A stretch of DNA of 64,000 nt, from contig NC_049989.1 of the NCBI RefSeq assembly GCF_000003815.2, forward strand, positions 16,466,522-16,530,521. The letters are read 5' to 3'. Below are positions 36,101 to 46,959 of this stretch, piece after piece. The position numbers were made by a program, and so were the translations under genes. The notes under the pieces are model-generated. The model was given only the letters and a program-made list of their open reading frames with translations, made no database searches and had not been told where the DNA came from. Numbering within the stretch: the first letter of the stretch is position 1; every line of letters begins with the position of its first letter. The DNA is from Branchiostoma floridae (Eukaryota > Chordata > Leptocardii > Amphioxiformes > Branchiostomatidae).

Positions 36101-39100
36101 AAGTATTTTTTTAATGGAAAGAAAACAGCTGTTTGTTTGGACTTGGTTTATTTACCTTTCTAATCATCAAAGTCGGTGGCAACAAACACGACGTACTTAT
36201 GCATGATAAGATCAGCATCTTAGGGCTGGAACCATCTTAGGGCGGCCCCCGTTATACATGATATATGTATCTTCGGTCTTATTATGAAAGTACATCTATG
36301 TTGGGAGATTGACATCTTAAAATTCTGAAATTGAAGTGACCAACAATTAGGTGACCAATACTTAGGACTTAGCACTGTGCATACATTGTACTCTGTCCGA
36401 TATTGTACAGAGATGGGAAGCGACACAGGTCATCTGACACTTGTGACCCGTTGTTGCAGTCACGTGACTCACTCGGGTCCTAGTCAGTGGAAACTTTAGA
36501 AATTCCCAATTGTTGGTAACATATGGTTTATACCATATATTGTGCATATTGATGTTGGCTTCACTACTCACATATGTTCACACATATGCTCACACATATG
36601 TTCCCCTATTTCACTGTCATTCTTCATTTCCCAGGAAGCAGCATGTGCCTACGTGGTGATCATCATGGCGTTTTACTGGATGTTTGAGGTGGTGCCCCTG
36701 GCTGTCACAGCTCTCATACCGCTCATACTCTACCCGGTCATGGGGGTACAGCCATCTGGGGACGTCAGCAAGAACTATCTCAAGGTACGTCTTATAAAGT
36801 ACCTCATACTCTACCCGGTCATGGGGAAGAACTATCTCAAGGTACGTCTTACAACCTACCTCATACTCTACCCTTAGTCATGGGGGTACAACCGTCTGGG
36901 GACGTCAGCAAGAACTATCTCAAGGTACGTCTTGTAAAATAAAATTGTTGTCGCATAGCCTTGATACCCCTGTGCGCGAAAATTGATCGGACGACGAGTT
37001 TGCGAGCTCTAAATGACATTTTCGGCAGAAATACGTCCGGAGTTTTCTCGATCACTGCGCTATTTCTAGTAATCGTCGGCGATTTTTATCACAACTAAGA
37101 CATTAATAAAAACGATTTGACTCTTGCCTTTTATGAGGAATTTTGTGTCTTACTTCCTCCGCGTGAAAGAGGTGGAGCCATGTAATGTTAGGCTCATTAT
37201 TATAAATTTATTTATAGGCGATCGCCCGACCCTCAGGTTTTCAAGCGCAGGCGAAAAATACGCGCGTCTCTGTCGATCTAAATTCGGCCGAACTTCCAGC
37301 GATCGCGACGTACGCCCGAAGATCGTGGATAATGTGACAGGGGTATTAGGCCGTAGGGGCAGTGAGTTGTTATACACTGTGTCTAGAGCACGGTATTGGG
37401 AGGTGGAGCCCATCCCTCTCCTTCCACTGCTTTTTCCTTCACAACCGATGGCAGATACCAATTTCTACACCATGTTTGCATTGTGTACAGGACACCAATG
37501 TGCTATTCCTAGGCGGCCTGATGGTAGCAGTAGCTATAGAACATGTCAACCTGCACAAGAGGATCGCACTCAGGGTTCTACTGGTCGTAGGATCGCAGCC
37601 GAGATGGTAAGTACATACCAGATTGAAGTGGTCTCGACTATAAAGCTTTAATACAAGCGTACCTGACTTGTGTATGATTTAAGTTTATAACCTGGTGTAT
37701 AATTTGGTTTTATTACGAAATTCTGCGTGTTGTTTCTATTATAGTAGAAAACAAAAACAAAACCTTCGGTGAAATTGCACGCTATGTTGTGAAGATTTTC
37801 AACGTTACTCCCGTACACAATTCTTACCAACAAGCTTTCGTTCACTCCACTGGTCCTTCTCATGTCTATTTGACCCAAAAACAAACTGTATCGCGAACTG
37901 AAGTGTGACGTCAGCAATGGGTCAAAGGTGCTCGGTAATCTGTATCGCCCCCCGTCTGTTTATGATTGGTCGCTATAGCTACATTTGCGGTCTCTTTGTG
38001 ATACATCTCCTTATAGAAAGTAGTCTTGTTCAGTGGCCAATGTTCTAGCTTTATCCATTCAGACATCCAACGTTGTTGCTGTATCCAGGTTGATGCTGGG
38101 TTTCATGATAGCCACTGCCTTCCTGTCCATGTGGATCAGTAACACTGCCACCACCGCCATGATGACTCCTATAGGTGCAGCCGTACTGGCGGAACTCTTC
38201 AAGGAGGAGGACGAGCAGGCGGCTAAAGACGGTAATACATGCACTATGACTTTCATCTCGTTGATGTGGTCAGGTTATCTTCGACGGGATGACCTTGTAG
38301 CTCAACTGGTAGCAGCCTCACAGTTGAGCTCCTGGTTTCAACTAGTTGGTGGCGTCGGGCGTGGGGTAACTGGTAGAGCGTTCGGCTCGGAACCTAGAGG
38401 TTCTGATTTCGATCCCCGCCGTGCCCCGCCCCGACGTTGTGCCCCTGGGAAAGGCACTTTACACGACCTTCTTCACTTCACCCAGGTGTAAAAATGGGTA
38501 CCTGGCTTCGGTCGGGGAGGTAAAGGACTACATTTACCTTCTGTCTGTACTGTGGATGTGGTACTGTTAATATAAGTTACAAAACTTGAGTGCAGTACCA
38601 CATTGTCCTCGTCTGTCCAAAAGCAAAAAAAAAAAAAAAAAACAGGGAACCACGGGAAGAGCATTGGTGGGGCTGCATCCGTGTTTCAAATAGGATCTAA
38701 AATAGGGGTCCCATGTGTCATGTTCAGGAGGTCGAATCCCTGACAGGTATTGATGTTGTGCCTTTTATTGGAAGGGTACTTAACACAAATTGTCTCGCTC
38801 GCCTCAGGTGTACATGAGGACCTAGCTTCAGTTAGAGACGTCTCTAGGATAGAACGATTGATGTAGGCTCCGTCCTGAGGAAAGCCACACCTCGACACTG
38901 TGTAGGAAAGAGTAGGGGTCCTTCCATGTGTGTGTGTGTGTCTGGACATATCATGCAGCTTGTACTCTTCATTATGTCATACCTGTGACGCGAAAATGTT
39001 CGATACGGGTGTTCCGGACCGGGCCATAACTTCCGTATCGCACAGGTTCAAAAGGCGTATCACACAGGCATTCTTCGAGTAAATCGAACCATTTCGAGCG

Positions 39101-42100
39101 GGCCGGGTGTGGCACGGTTGGCAATTCGAATACCTGATTCGGACGTTGGAACATTGCTGTTGCAACACTTTTTGTTCGAGGGCACCAAATTTGTTCAACT
39201 TCTGGCGCATTTCGCATCAAAACATGGGTTTTCTCAGGTGGGTATGACATAAATAAAATACAACACGGCCGTCGGGCGATCCGACCCGCGGTCGGGCTGG
39301 TACCTCGGGTGATACGGAATACACCGTGTTGTATTCTATATGTACAAACCTAATGCCATCTTTCGAGGTCCACAGAGTTTTACCTAAAACTATCAATTGA
39401 TACATAGATAAAACGTTAACATTGCATTCCTCTTCTTGTAGATGTCATGCTGAAAGTGCGAGGAGAAAGTAATGGAGGTCTAGAGCTCGAGACTATGGAC
39501 GTGGAGGGCCAAACTCACGTATATGAGTAAGTTATATCATACAATTTCTGAAACTGAATTATGACAATTACTGTCATGAAGTATAATATCAAAAAGATAA
39601 ACAAGGAAAATACTACAAAAAATACTAGAAAACCCACAAATGTTAAACCGAATATCCATTTCATCACACAGAAACTTCACTGTCATTTTTTACCCTGCAG
39701 TGCAGTCGAAGGCGAAAACGCAACGAAAGAACAACAACAAGAAGATGAGGTAGGACTTTTTATTTGTACTTAACAATGTTAAGACCGACTCCAAAGCTTG
39801 ACTCTTCTTATAACTCAAATTTCGTTTTCTTTTGCTAGATTAAATAAATCTATTAAGGTTCGCAAAGTTTTAGCTAAAACTGTCCATTGATACATCAATG
39901 AGGTGAGGACAAATTTGGAGAGGCCGATAGCAGAAAAAGCTGAGTTGCTAACGTAGCAGTTACCTTGCGTACCTTAGAATCTTAAACTTTAATATTGTAT
40001 TACAACATTGATATCATAAGAAGATGCTCTGAAAGCACAGCCTATCTGCATCTTCAATTTAGTTATCTAATTCAGCAAATATTGAGTATGAATTTTTAAA
40101 ATGGTTTGTTCAATGCAAAGCCACTTCTAGGTCCCGAAGATCAACAAAGTTGATTGATAGTGGACACTATCCATGCAATGAAGATCCTTCATTGGACATT
40201 GCCATTACCTAGATGTTTAACCATTATCGACGTAAATCTATTGTTATGCCATCAGCCTGTGGAGCATGGGAAACAGTCTTCCCGTCGCCAGTCCATGCAG
40301 AAGGGCTTAATGCTGTGTATCGCCTACGCCGCCAACATCGGAGGAACAGCAACCCTTACTGGCACCTCACCGAACCTCATCGTATCCGAGCAGATGGAAA
40401 TGTAGGTTACATAGTAAACGTTACCTATCCTCTTACATATTTATGCCATGCACATGTACTTAAGCATGCTTCTTTTAACACCAAACCTGTCCTTGGGGTA
40501 GTGGCTCAACTGGTAGCAGACTCCCAGACTCCTGGTTCCATTCAGTTGGAAACTGGGAGACCCTGGTTCGAGTATTGGGTGAGGCATCTCGGTTGGGGTT
40601 GCATCCGTCCTTTGAAAGGGACGTAAAATGGAGTCCCGTGTTCGAGGAGGTGCTTAGAGCACGTTAATGTGAAGGCTAGCCCCCCCCCCCCCCATAAAAA
40701 TGTAACCTGCTCCTTAAACAGCAAGCAACCTTGCAATCTTGCTACTTTGTGTGTTACTGGGCACTAAAAGGGGAACAACAACATTTAAGTCAATCGATAC
40801 GCAATGTGTTTTAAGAGTATAAGTGTGGATATTGATAAATTGATATGAAGCATGCACATAGCTATACGCAGAACGCTCAACTCAAAATTACCACTAAGAG
40901 ACAAATCAGTTGTAACGTATAGATGATACGCATACGTGAAAAGGTTTGCAATGAAACAAGACTTCAAGAATGAAAAAAGAAAGTCTAAAATATCAGGTAC
41001 ATAGACAGGCAATCGGAGAACTTAATAAAACATGATGACTTACATGTTATTTTTTTGAACACAGATTGTTTCCTAATAGTCCTGGAGTTGACTTCGCCAC
41101 GTGGTTCTTCTTCGCCGCTCCCGGAATGGTCATCACTCTGATCCTCGCATGGCTGTGGCTCAGTACGATATTTGTAGGCTGCAGGTAAGGTTTTTATAAT
41201 TTCGAAGCCAGCGTAATCTTCAGGAGGTTGGCCGAAAATGCCTACCAACACGTCGGTCGAGCTCAATTGTTGATCTGTGACGGCTTTAAAAGGTGGCATT
41301 CAGCAGAAACAGCAAAGTGTTCCCTCGATCCTTACGTCACCAGGTTTTCGGAGACCGGCTAATGTTCTCAGGATACCCGTTAGATATGACATGGTAGATT
41401 TACAGCCGAAAGAATCTTGCAACATTCTAGGGTAGGACAAGTACTACCGAAGTTCGTCAACTTTGTGACGGGCATTACTCTTGTATTTTCTCAGGTGCGC
41501 CGAAGACTGTGCCTGCTGTGGACAGAAGAAGACAAGTGGTGCCGAAGACGTCATCAGGAAAGCCTACGATGAACTGGGACCAATTTCGTAAGTCTCGTTC
41601 ATAACCATGTAGAGGGGATGTTCCTGTAGCTCAACTAGTAGCAGCCTCATAGTTGAGCTTCTGGTTCCATTTTAGGCGATTGCGAGACCCTAGTTTTAAT
41701 CCTGGGGAATGGTGCGCTTCGTCTGCACTTGTGTCAAGCTTGCGTCACTGCGGGGTTCGAAAGATACCCAACAAATTTCAGAGATAAAGAACGAATTTTC
41801 TTTCTTTTTGTGTATTTTGTCATCTTCTAAGTCATACTTGTACGTATTACGCAATATCTAAATTGTAAAATATCGGAGAAAATACCAAAACAGTGACGCA
41901 GTGAACGAACCCCGCAGTGACGCAAGCTTGACACAAGTGAGGTGGGAACGCACCTTAAGGCATCTCGGTTGAGGCTGCACATGTCTTTCGGAGGGATGTA
42001 AAATGGGGGTCCCGTGTTTGAGGAGGTGCTTCGAGTACGCGAGGACTGGCAACCCTGTCCTGTAAAAATGTACCCTGCTCCAGATACAGAGAGGAAACTT

Positions 42101-45100
42101 GCTGCCCTATGTGTCACTATAGGTGCTGCAAGGCCACTATAAGGATGGGTATATATTTAGTAGAAAAAAACGTATACTAAAAATTCCGCATTATGCGATG
42201 TAAGAGTTGCTGGTGTATATTTCAGTTCAGGTTTTGGTTATTGCACTATTTTTACAGTAATTGTGCTTAAAGAACTTTGGACTTTTTCTTCGCCAGATTT
42301 GCGGAAGGCGGTGTGATCTTCCATTTCCTTCTACTGGTTCTGCTGTGGTTCTTCCGAGACTTAAAGTTTGTGGATCTAGGAAACAGGCAGGCGGGATGGG
42401 CGTATTACTTCATTCCCGGGTAAGTACATCATTTCACTTCGCTCGGGTGGAAATGAATACTTAGCTTCGGATAGGACGTTAAATGGAGGTCCCGTGGTTG
42501 AGGAGAGCCGCGATCCTAGCACGTGAAAGACACCCCCCCTCCCAATTCATCGATAGGAGTAGGGGTCCTTCCCAGTGTGACTGGATCGAGTAAATCTGTC
42601 CGGATATGCAGCTTGTACTCTTCAAACCTGGCGTGGTACGGGAAACAAGCAAACAAGTTATCAAACAAAATATAATAATTACCATAGTTTCAAACAGAGT
42701 AGGTAGATCTGGTTACTTCGTTTTGCTAATACTTTATTCTTTTTAAGCGCCATATGCCTTATAATTATTTCCACTATGAAATTTTCTCGAGATGTCATCT
42801 TTCCCCAAGGACCTAATTATGGGATCATGAAATTCTTTCCCGCTTTTGCAGATACGTCACCGATGCCACCCCCGCTATCATCGTATCTTTCGCCTTATTC
42901 ATGTTTCCGTCCAAGCCACCCAGGTTCCTCTGCTGCCGCAGCAAAGATGGTATGAGGGGAATTTCTGTCACTAATGTCAAGGTCACAATTTCAAAAGGGC
43001 ACCGCCGGGTTATCATTTTATTTTTCGAACGGAGCCCTCGTGTGGTTCCATGGAACCTCCCGCAGATACTGGGCATTTTTTTGGTCACGGCCGGGCCTCA
43101 GATTTTTAAAACTCACAATTAAAATTACCCCGGGGCCCGGCGACAAATAGGCACCATATGAAACCTAAGAATGGCCTGGACTACACCGTTGTAAATGTGA
43201 CTGTAGCATTATGTGTGTGAAGTTCATTAGGATTTCATTTACTAGTCAAAAAGACAAAACAGTACAGCGTAACATGCTGCGTTAACAATTTTTTCCTACC
43301 AACTACCAACAAACTGACTACAAGTAGCCAGAAATACACACAGACACGCCGATATTACAGTTTTTTGGTAATCAAGTAGTCAAATAGATTCCTGAATACA
43401 GACGAATACTTATTATCAGAGATCTAGTTCAACAACTTTGAAGTATGTCAGTGAATGTTGTCGTTTTATATTATATTATACACAGTGTATCATGTTGGTT
43501 CAGATGAAGAGAAGCCCGGGCCGGTACCAGGCCTGCTAGACTGGCCGACCGTTCACACCAAGATGCCGTGGCACATCGTACTGCTGCTCGGGGGAGGATT
43601 CGCTCTTGCTGACGGTGTAGAGGTAAGGCTTTGCTTTCAAGTTAAATACTAACAAGTGGCTATGAAAAAAACACCCTTTGCCATGGCGAAGGCGTTTGTT
43701 GTTGGTATTTTCATTTTTATTGCACCCAGGTAAGGCTGAATGAAACTATTACTTTATAACGTTTACAAAAGAACAAAAAAAAAAAAAACACACCAAAATT
43801 TGACATTTTCTACTATTCTGTACATACAAGTCATTTGTCTCTCTCTTTCTTAAAAAATGTAGTCCAATAGACTTTTAAGGGTTTCGGTACAGTGGGAATG
43901 TTATCCACCCTCTTGGGAGTCGGGTCCCAACCCTCTCCTTCTACCGCCTTTTGCCGCACAAACTAAAGTCAGGTACTCTTAATTCAAACCTGAATAAAGT
44001 AGTGAAAATTGCCTTTCTCAAGGACATCAGTGGCATATCGGGGGATTCGAACATCTAGATTCTGGGCCAAATACCCTAACTGTTAGCGAATACAACACGA
44101 CACAAATGATTATCAAATTAAATCGATGTTTTAGTTACTATCACTTTGCTTCCAACAGTGACTGTTTTAAAGGTAGAATACGTATCTACAAATTTTCAAT
44201 GTCTGACAGCACATCTTGGTCACGGAGAATGGCCTAGTCTCGATCTCGTGAGAGAACACGAGACTAGGAAAGACTTGCGTAGATCATCTGCCCCCTCCCC
44301 CTCGAGACTAGACCATTCTCCGTGACCAAGAATTGTGCTGATAGTTGAAAAGTAGAAAATTTGGAGGTACGTACTCTACCTTTAAAACAGCCACTGTTGG
44401 AAGAAAATGGATACATACGTGACTGATGAACCTCTTCAACAATCGATGCTTTGTATTTCTCCCAGAAATCCGGACTGTCAGAATGGTTGGGAGATCAGTT
44501 CAGCAAGCTTGCAGGGATCGAGGCCTGGACCATCTGTCTGATTGTGTGCATCGGAGTGGCCGTTTTCACAGAGGTGGCCAGTAACGTCACAGCCACGAGC
44601 ATCTTCATTCCCATACTGGCTAAGATGGTACGAGGAAGGTTATATTGTCTTTGAGAAACATTTAAATAAATAGAGGGGTGGAATGGTACAAAGGCATCAT
44701 GATGTCATTATAAAAGATACAAAAGGAAAGAGACTGCTTTGCAATTACTTGTAGGTCAGGAACACAAACGAACACACACGCACGCACACCAACATGTGCT
44801 ACAGACATATACATTCACCAGCACACATGTACATACACAAAAAACACATACATATACACAAACATTTACACACACACATACATACATACACATGCACTAA
44901 CACATGCACACACATACACAGATGCGCATACACACATAACATACGGATATATACACAAAAACATGCTCAAAGACACACACTAAAGCAAATGCACACGCAT
45001 GCAGACACACACAAACCTACGTACACACAAAAACACATGCACACACAGAGACATATTCACACATTATGTTGTACACACAATACACACACATTCACACATT

Positions 45101-46416
45101 ACGTTGTACACACAACGCACACACATTCACACATTACGTTATACACACAACGCGCACGCACATTCACACATAACGTTATACACACACACACACACACACA
45201 CTCATTCACACATAACGTTTACACACACACACATGGTACAGTTACAATCAACACATGCACCTACAAATATGCAAATACACACAAGTACACACATACACAC
45301 ACAACATGCACAAGATTCAAGAAAGATTTTTCATGTCAGTAGTAACACTGAAGTCATTTCATAAACGTCTTTTCTCTCCACAGGCAGAGGGAGTCTGCGT
45401 GAATCCGTACTACCTGATGGTCCCAGCAGGCATTGCGGCTTCCTTCGCATTCATGTTGCCCGTGGCAACGCCTCCAAACGCCATCGTCTTCTCATACGGA
45501 GGGATCAAAGTGTCCGACATGGTCAGAATTCCTTTTCTTAACTTCTTTGACTTCGTACACGTACAACAGTAAGATCAGGTCACAGCAAAACTCAAACTAA
45601 GCTTTGGTTAGGAATATCCCTCATATGGTATGTAGCTTGTACTCTTCCGTACAAACCTGGTGTTAACAATAAGGTAGTTTACTGGGTAAAGCAATACATA
45701 CAGTTTGTTCCCTGTTCCTTAAACATTTTTTGGCCGAGCGGTCTAACTTTTAAGGTGCTGCATTCAGGTCGCAGTCTGGTTATGCAGGTGTGGGTTCGAA
45801 CCCCACTTCTAAGTGTTTTTCTTTGTTCAAGAAATCCCACGTAAATGTCTTTAGATAGAAAATATACCAATTCAAGACTTCGATGTTTAACCGCTCTCTT
45901 TTCATGTAATTTTGTTTAACATTCTGGCTTTTTTTGTTCAAAAATACGCACTGGACAGCTTTCTTCCTTCTCTCTTTCTCCTGTCAAATCTTCAAATCGA
46001 ATCGTCTCCGTCGTTCCTGGACCGAATGACCTGAAATTTGCCACAAGGGTAGAGTGGGCCAATACTCATTTCTGGGTTTAAAACCTTCATTAGTAAAAGT
46101 GATTTTTCAAATGGGCGATTTTGGAACAGTCTATTGTTGCATGGGGAGGGAGGTGGCTGACATATGCTGTATTTGCTCTCAAGAAAATGCCGGCCTTTCT
46201 AGTTTTCAACATCTTTCTTGTTACTTTATTCTACAGGTGAAGACTGGATTCCTCATGAACCTCACGAGTCTGTTGGTCCTCATGGTCTCGATCAACACAC
46301 TGGGGGTTCCTATCTACAACCTCAACACGTTCCCTGACTGGGCGGTGTGCAGGAGCGGGGCACTTGGAGCGGCCAACTCTACCATCAACCCCACAGTCAT
46401 GACAACCACCCTGTAG
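32168..46416 (+). CDS. SLC13-family sodium/dicarboxylate-type cotransporter, copy B
   Basis: Exons: 32168-32290, 36635-36784, 37491-37606, 38089-38231, 39442-39526, 39701-39749, 40256-40401 (or from 40277), 41065-41184, 41495-41587, 42297-42419, 42852-42949, 43504-43622, 44466-44627, 45384-45521, 46237-46416. Total 1845 nt, 614 residues. Every exon pairs with one in copy A at the same phase, so the genes are a tandem duplication. The same motifs are kept ([30 protein letters not shown]). Differences: TGTSPN replaces TGTGPN in the exon 7 loop, exon 5 is longer by 5 codons, exon 7 starts at a weaker acceptor, and the C-terminal tail is longer (NST sequon, final TTTL resembling a class I PDZ ligand). 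These changes suggest altered substrate handling or membrane anchoring, an inference only. Confidence 0.92.
32459..32660. repeat. Palindromic MITE of about 200 bp
   Basis: TCTACACTGGGAACCAG on the left pairs with CTGGTTCCCAGGGTAGA on the right, with further pairing GGCAGACCCGGCA / TGCCGGACC. In SLC13-B intron 1. Confidence 0.7.
32998..33152. repeat. (CA)n followed by (GA)n microsatellite
   Basis: CA dinucleotide run (about 32998-33080), then GAGAGA runs to 33152. It produces long low-complexity open frames on both strands that are not genes. In SLC13-B intron 1. Confidence 0.95.
33771..34093. repeat. Palindromic element with AACCCGCCGTACGTGC ends
   Basis: Left TCACAACCCGCCGTACGTGC and right GCACATACGACGGGTTGTTC are inverted repeats, with more CGTACG-rich pairing inside. 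About 320 bp, GC-rich. Overlapping open frames of about 100 codons on both strands are by-products. Confidence 0.75.
34989..35213. repeat. Palindromic element X, copy 2
   Basis: Ends AAGGCTTAGGTCACATTTAC and GGAAATGTGACCAAAGCCTA. The middle GGGAAAAGAATGACAT and CATGGGCATGATTTGTGTA also match 57789-57987. Confidence 0.85.
35346..35662. repeat. Palindromic element Y, copy 2
   Basis: Ends TTAGGCTTAGGTCCCAATCG and TATGGGACCTAATTC, with CGGGCAGTTCACGGGCTGTT and GGGCCCGGCCGGGCACCAGG inside, as in 14342-14586. Confidence 0.75.
35715..35915 (+). mobile_element. SINE family 2, partial copy
   Basis: ACTGGGAGACGCCGGTTCAA (B-box-like), GGGTATCTCGGTTGAGGGTG and CTACAGAAACAACAAAGAAA match the body of 21857-22125. 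Confidence 0.6.
36785..36924 (+). repeat. Duplicated exon 2 end plus donor in SLC13-B, partly decayed
   Basis: Copies of the exon 2 terminus and donor follow the primary donor at 36785, with GT at 36842 (57 bp, in phase) and 36925 (83 bp, out of phase). The last unit has CCCTTAGTCATG in place of CCCGGTCATG, which puts a TAG stop in frame. Same arrangement as in copy A but with fewer units and a broken frame. Confidence 0.92.
36964..37350. repeat. Smaller relative of the 17399-18213 element
   Basis: Bounded by TACCCCTGTGCGCGAAAATT and GATAATGTGACAGGGGTATTA. It contains TTTGCGAGCTCTAAATGACA and CGACGTACGCCCGAAGATCG, shared in inverted form with the larger element. SLC13-B intron 2. Confidence 0.65.
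37370..37460 (-). mobile_element. SINE family 1 fragment abutting SLC13-B exon 3
   Basis: CACTGTGTCTAGAGCACGG, then GTGGAGCCCATCCCTCTCCT is the reverse complement of the SINE body at 19400-19675. It ends within about 30 bp of the exon 3 acceptor at 37490 and supplies a pyrimidine-rich stretch. Confidence 0.65.
37828..37965. repeat. ACCAACAAGCTTTCG dispersed repeat, copy 2
   Basis: TTACCAACAAGCTTTCGTTC, GTGTGACGTCAGCAATGGGT, CAAAGGTGCTCGG and CGCCCCCCGTCT match 24765-24900 and 58884-59035. SLC13-B intron 3. Confidence 0.8.
38290..38540 (+). mobile_element. Two SINEs in tandem (family 2 head, then family 1)
   Basis: 38290-38350 reads CTTGTAGCTCAACTGGTAGC, then CAGTTGAGCTCCTGG. 38366-38540 has a tRNA-like head (AACTGGTAGAGCGTTCGGCT, then GGTTCTGATTTCGATCCCC) with A- and B-box spacing and the TGCCCCTGGGAAAGGCACTT body. 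SLC13-B intron 4. Confidence 0.75.
40496..40745 (+). mobile_element. SINE family 2 copy
   Basis: GGTAGTGGCTCAACTGGTAG head, CTGGGAGACCCTGGTTCGAG (B-box-like), GAGTCCCGTGTTCGAGGAGG body and a C14 homopolymer tract at 40680-40693. SLC13-B intron 7. Confidence 0.75.
41612..42125 (+). mobile_element. SINE family 2 copy interrupted by a palindromic element
   Basis: The SINE head (CCTGTAGCTCAACTAGTAGC) runs to CCTGGGGAAT at 41710 and resumes at about 41955 with AAGGCATCTCGGTTGAGGCT. Between them, 41711-41954, lies an element with about 49-bp inverted ends (GGTGCGCTTCG, then CTTGTGTCAAGCTTGCGTCA) and an AT-rich centre. SLC13-B intron 9. Confidence 0.85.
43915..44080 (-). mobile_element. SINE family 1 copy, antisense
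   Basis: Reverse complement of the SINE 1 body (CCCAACCCTCTCCTTCTACC, CAAACTAAAGTCAGGTAC) followed by a tRNA-like head in antisense (GGGGGATTCGAACATCTAGA). SLC13-B intron 12. Confidence 0.65.
44151..44403. repeat. Long palindromic element next to SLC13-B exon 13
   Basis: TTCCAACAGTGACTGTTTTA, then TTGGTCACGGAGAATGG on the left pairs with CCATTCTCCGTGACCAAGAA, then AAAACAGCCACTGTTGGAAG on the right. Each arm is about 90 bp. It ends about 60 bp before the exon 13 acceptor. Confidence 0.85.
44762..45310. repeat. CA-rich low-complexity tract
   Basis: About 550 bp of ACACA/ACATA sequence with a CATTACGTTGTACACACA sub-repeat. It yields Thr/His-rich open frames of up to 182 codons that are not genes. 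SLC13-B intron 13, ending about 75 bp before exon 14. Confidence 0.9.
45724..45813 (+). pseudogene. tRNA-Leu(CAG)-like pseudogene or SINE head
   Basis: TGGCCGAGCGGTCTAA (D arm/A box), GCATTCAGGTCGCAGTC (anticodon arm, loop centre CAG) and GTGGGTTCGAACCCCAC (perfect T arm/B box) match eukaryotic tRNA-Leu(CAG), with a T-rich stop after. The acceptor strands (CATTTTT and TTCTAAG) do not pair and the D loop has an extra CTTT, so it is probably not a working tRNA. SLC13-B intron 14. Confidence 0.75.
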
Positions 46417-46584
46417 AACGGACACCACGAACTTTGCAAGAACCCCGTATTGTTTTTCGAAGATTGAACATCGAAATCGAAAAGTGCCTGCGGTCCAACT
46501 GTGTTTCATGATATTTAGATAGACACAATAGGTCAGGTTATTTTGTTGGCTTGTTGAAGTACAATGAGACACAAATTCGCATAA

Positions 46585-46957
46585 TTCCAGCAGGTGTCAT
46601 TATGCCCCCTTTACAAATCAAGAATTTAGCTCGGCCGAGTTGTCAGCGAGCTCTAGATTACGAGGAGGTATGACCATGATGCCGACGAAAAAACTCTGCC
46701 ATTTGTTCGTGTCATGCCTCCTCGTAATTTAGAGCTCGCTGACAACTCGGCCGAGCTAAATTCTTGATTTGTAAAGGGGGCTTTATACCGACACCTCAAA
46801 AAACGTTGTTATAGAGGCCTTCTCAAGATTGCCATTAACACCTAAATATCTGAATTGTATTACATTTAGGATATTTAACATTCAGTGTTCAAGACAATCC
46901 TGGGAAGCCCTTTATACCAACGTTTTTTGAGGTGGCGGTATTATGGCACCTGGTGGA
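46585..46957. repeat. MITE with a second palindromic element nested inside
   Basis: The outer element has ends CCAGCAGGTGTCATTAT and ATTATGGCACCTGGTGGA. An inner hairpin element at 46604-46781 has 71-bp arms (46604-46674 and 46711-46781) with two mismatches. The inner element is flanked by TTAT at 46600-46603 and 46783-46786, where the uninterrupted family has a single TTAT (compare 20903). About 170 bp after the SLC13-B stop, so it may lie in its 3' UTR. Confidence 0.88.
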
Positions 46958-46959
46958 TT

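Noticed and set aside
44794-45364. Open frames of 182 and 121 codons, Thr/His-rich
   Set aside because: Translation of a CA-rich low-complexity tract in an SLC13-B intron.
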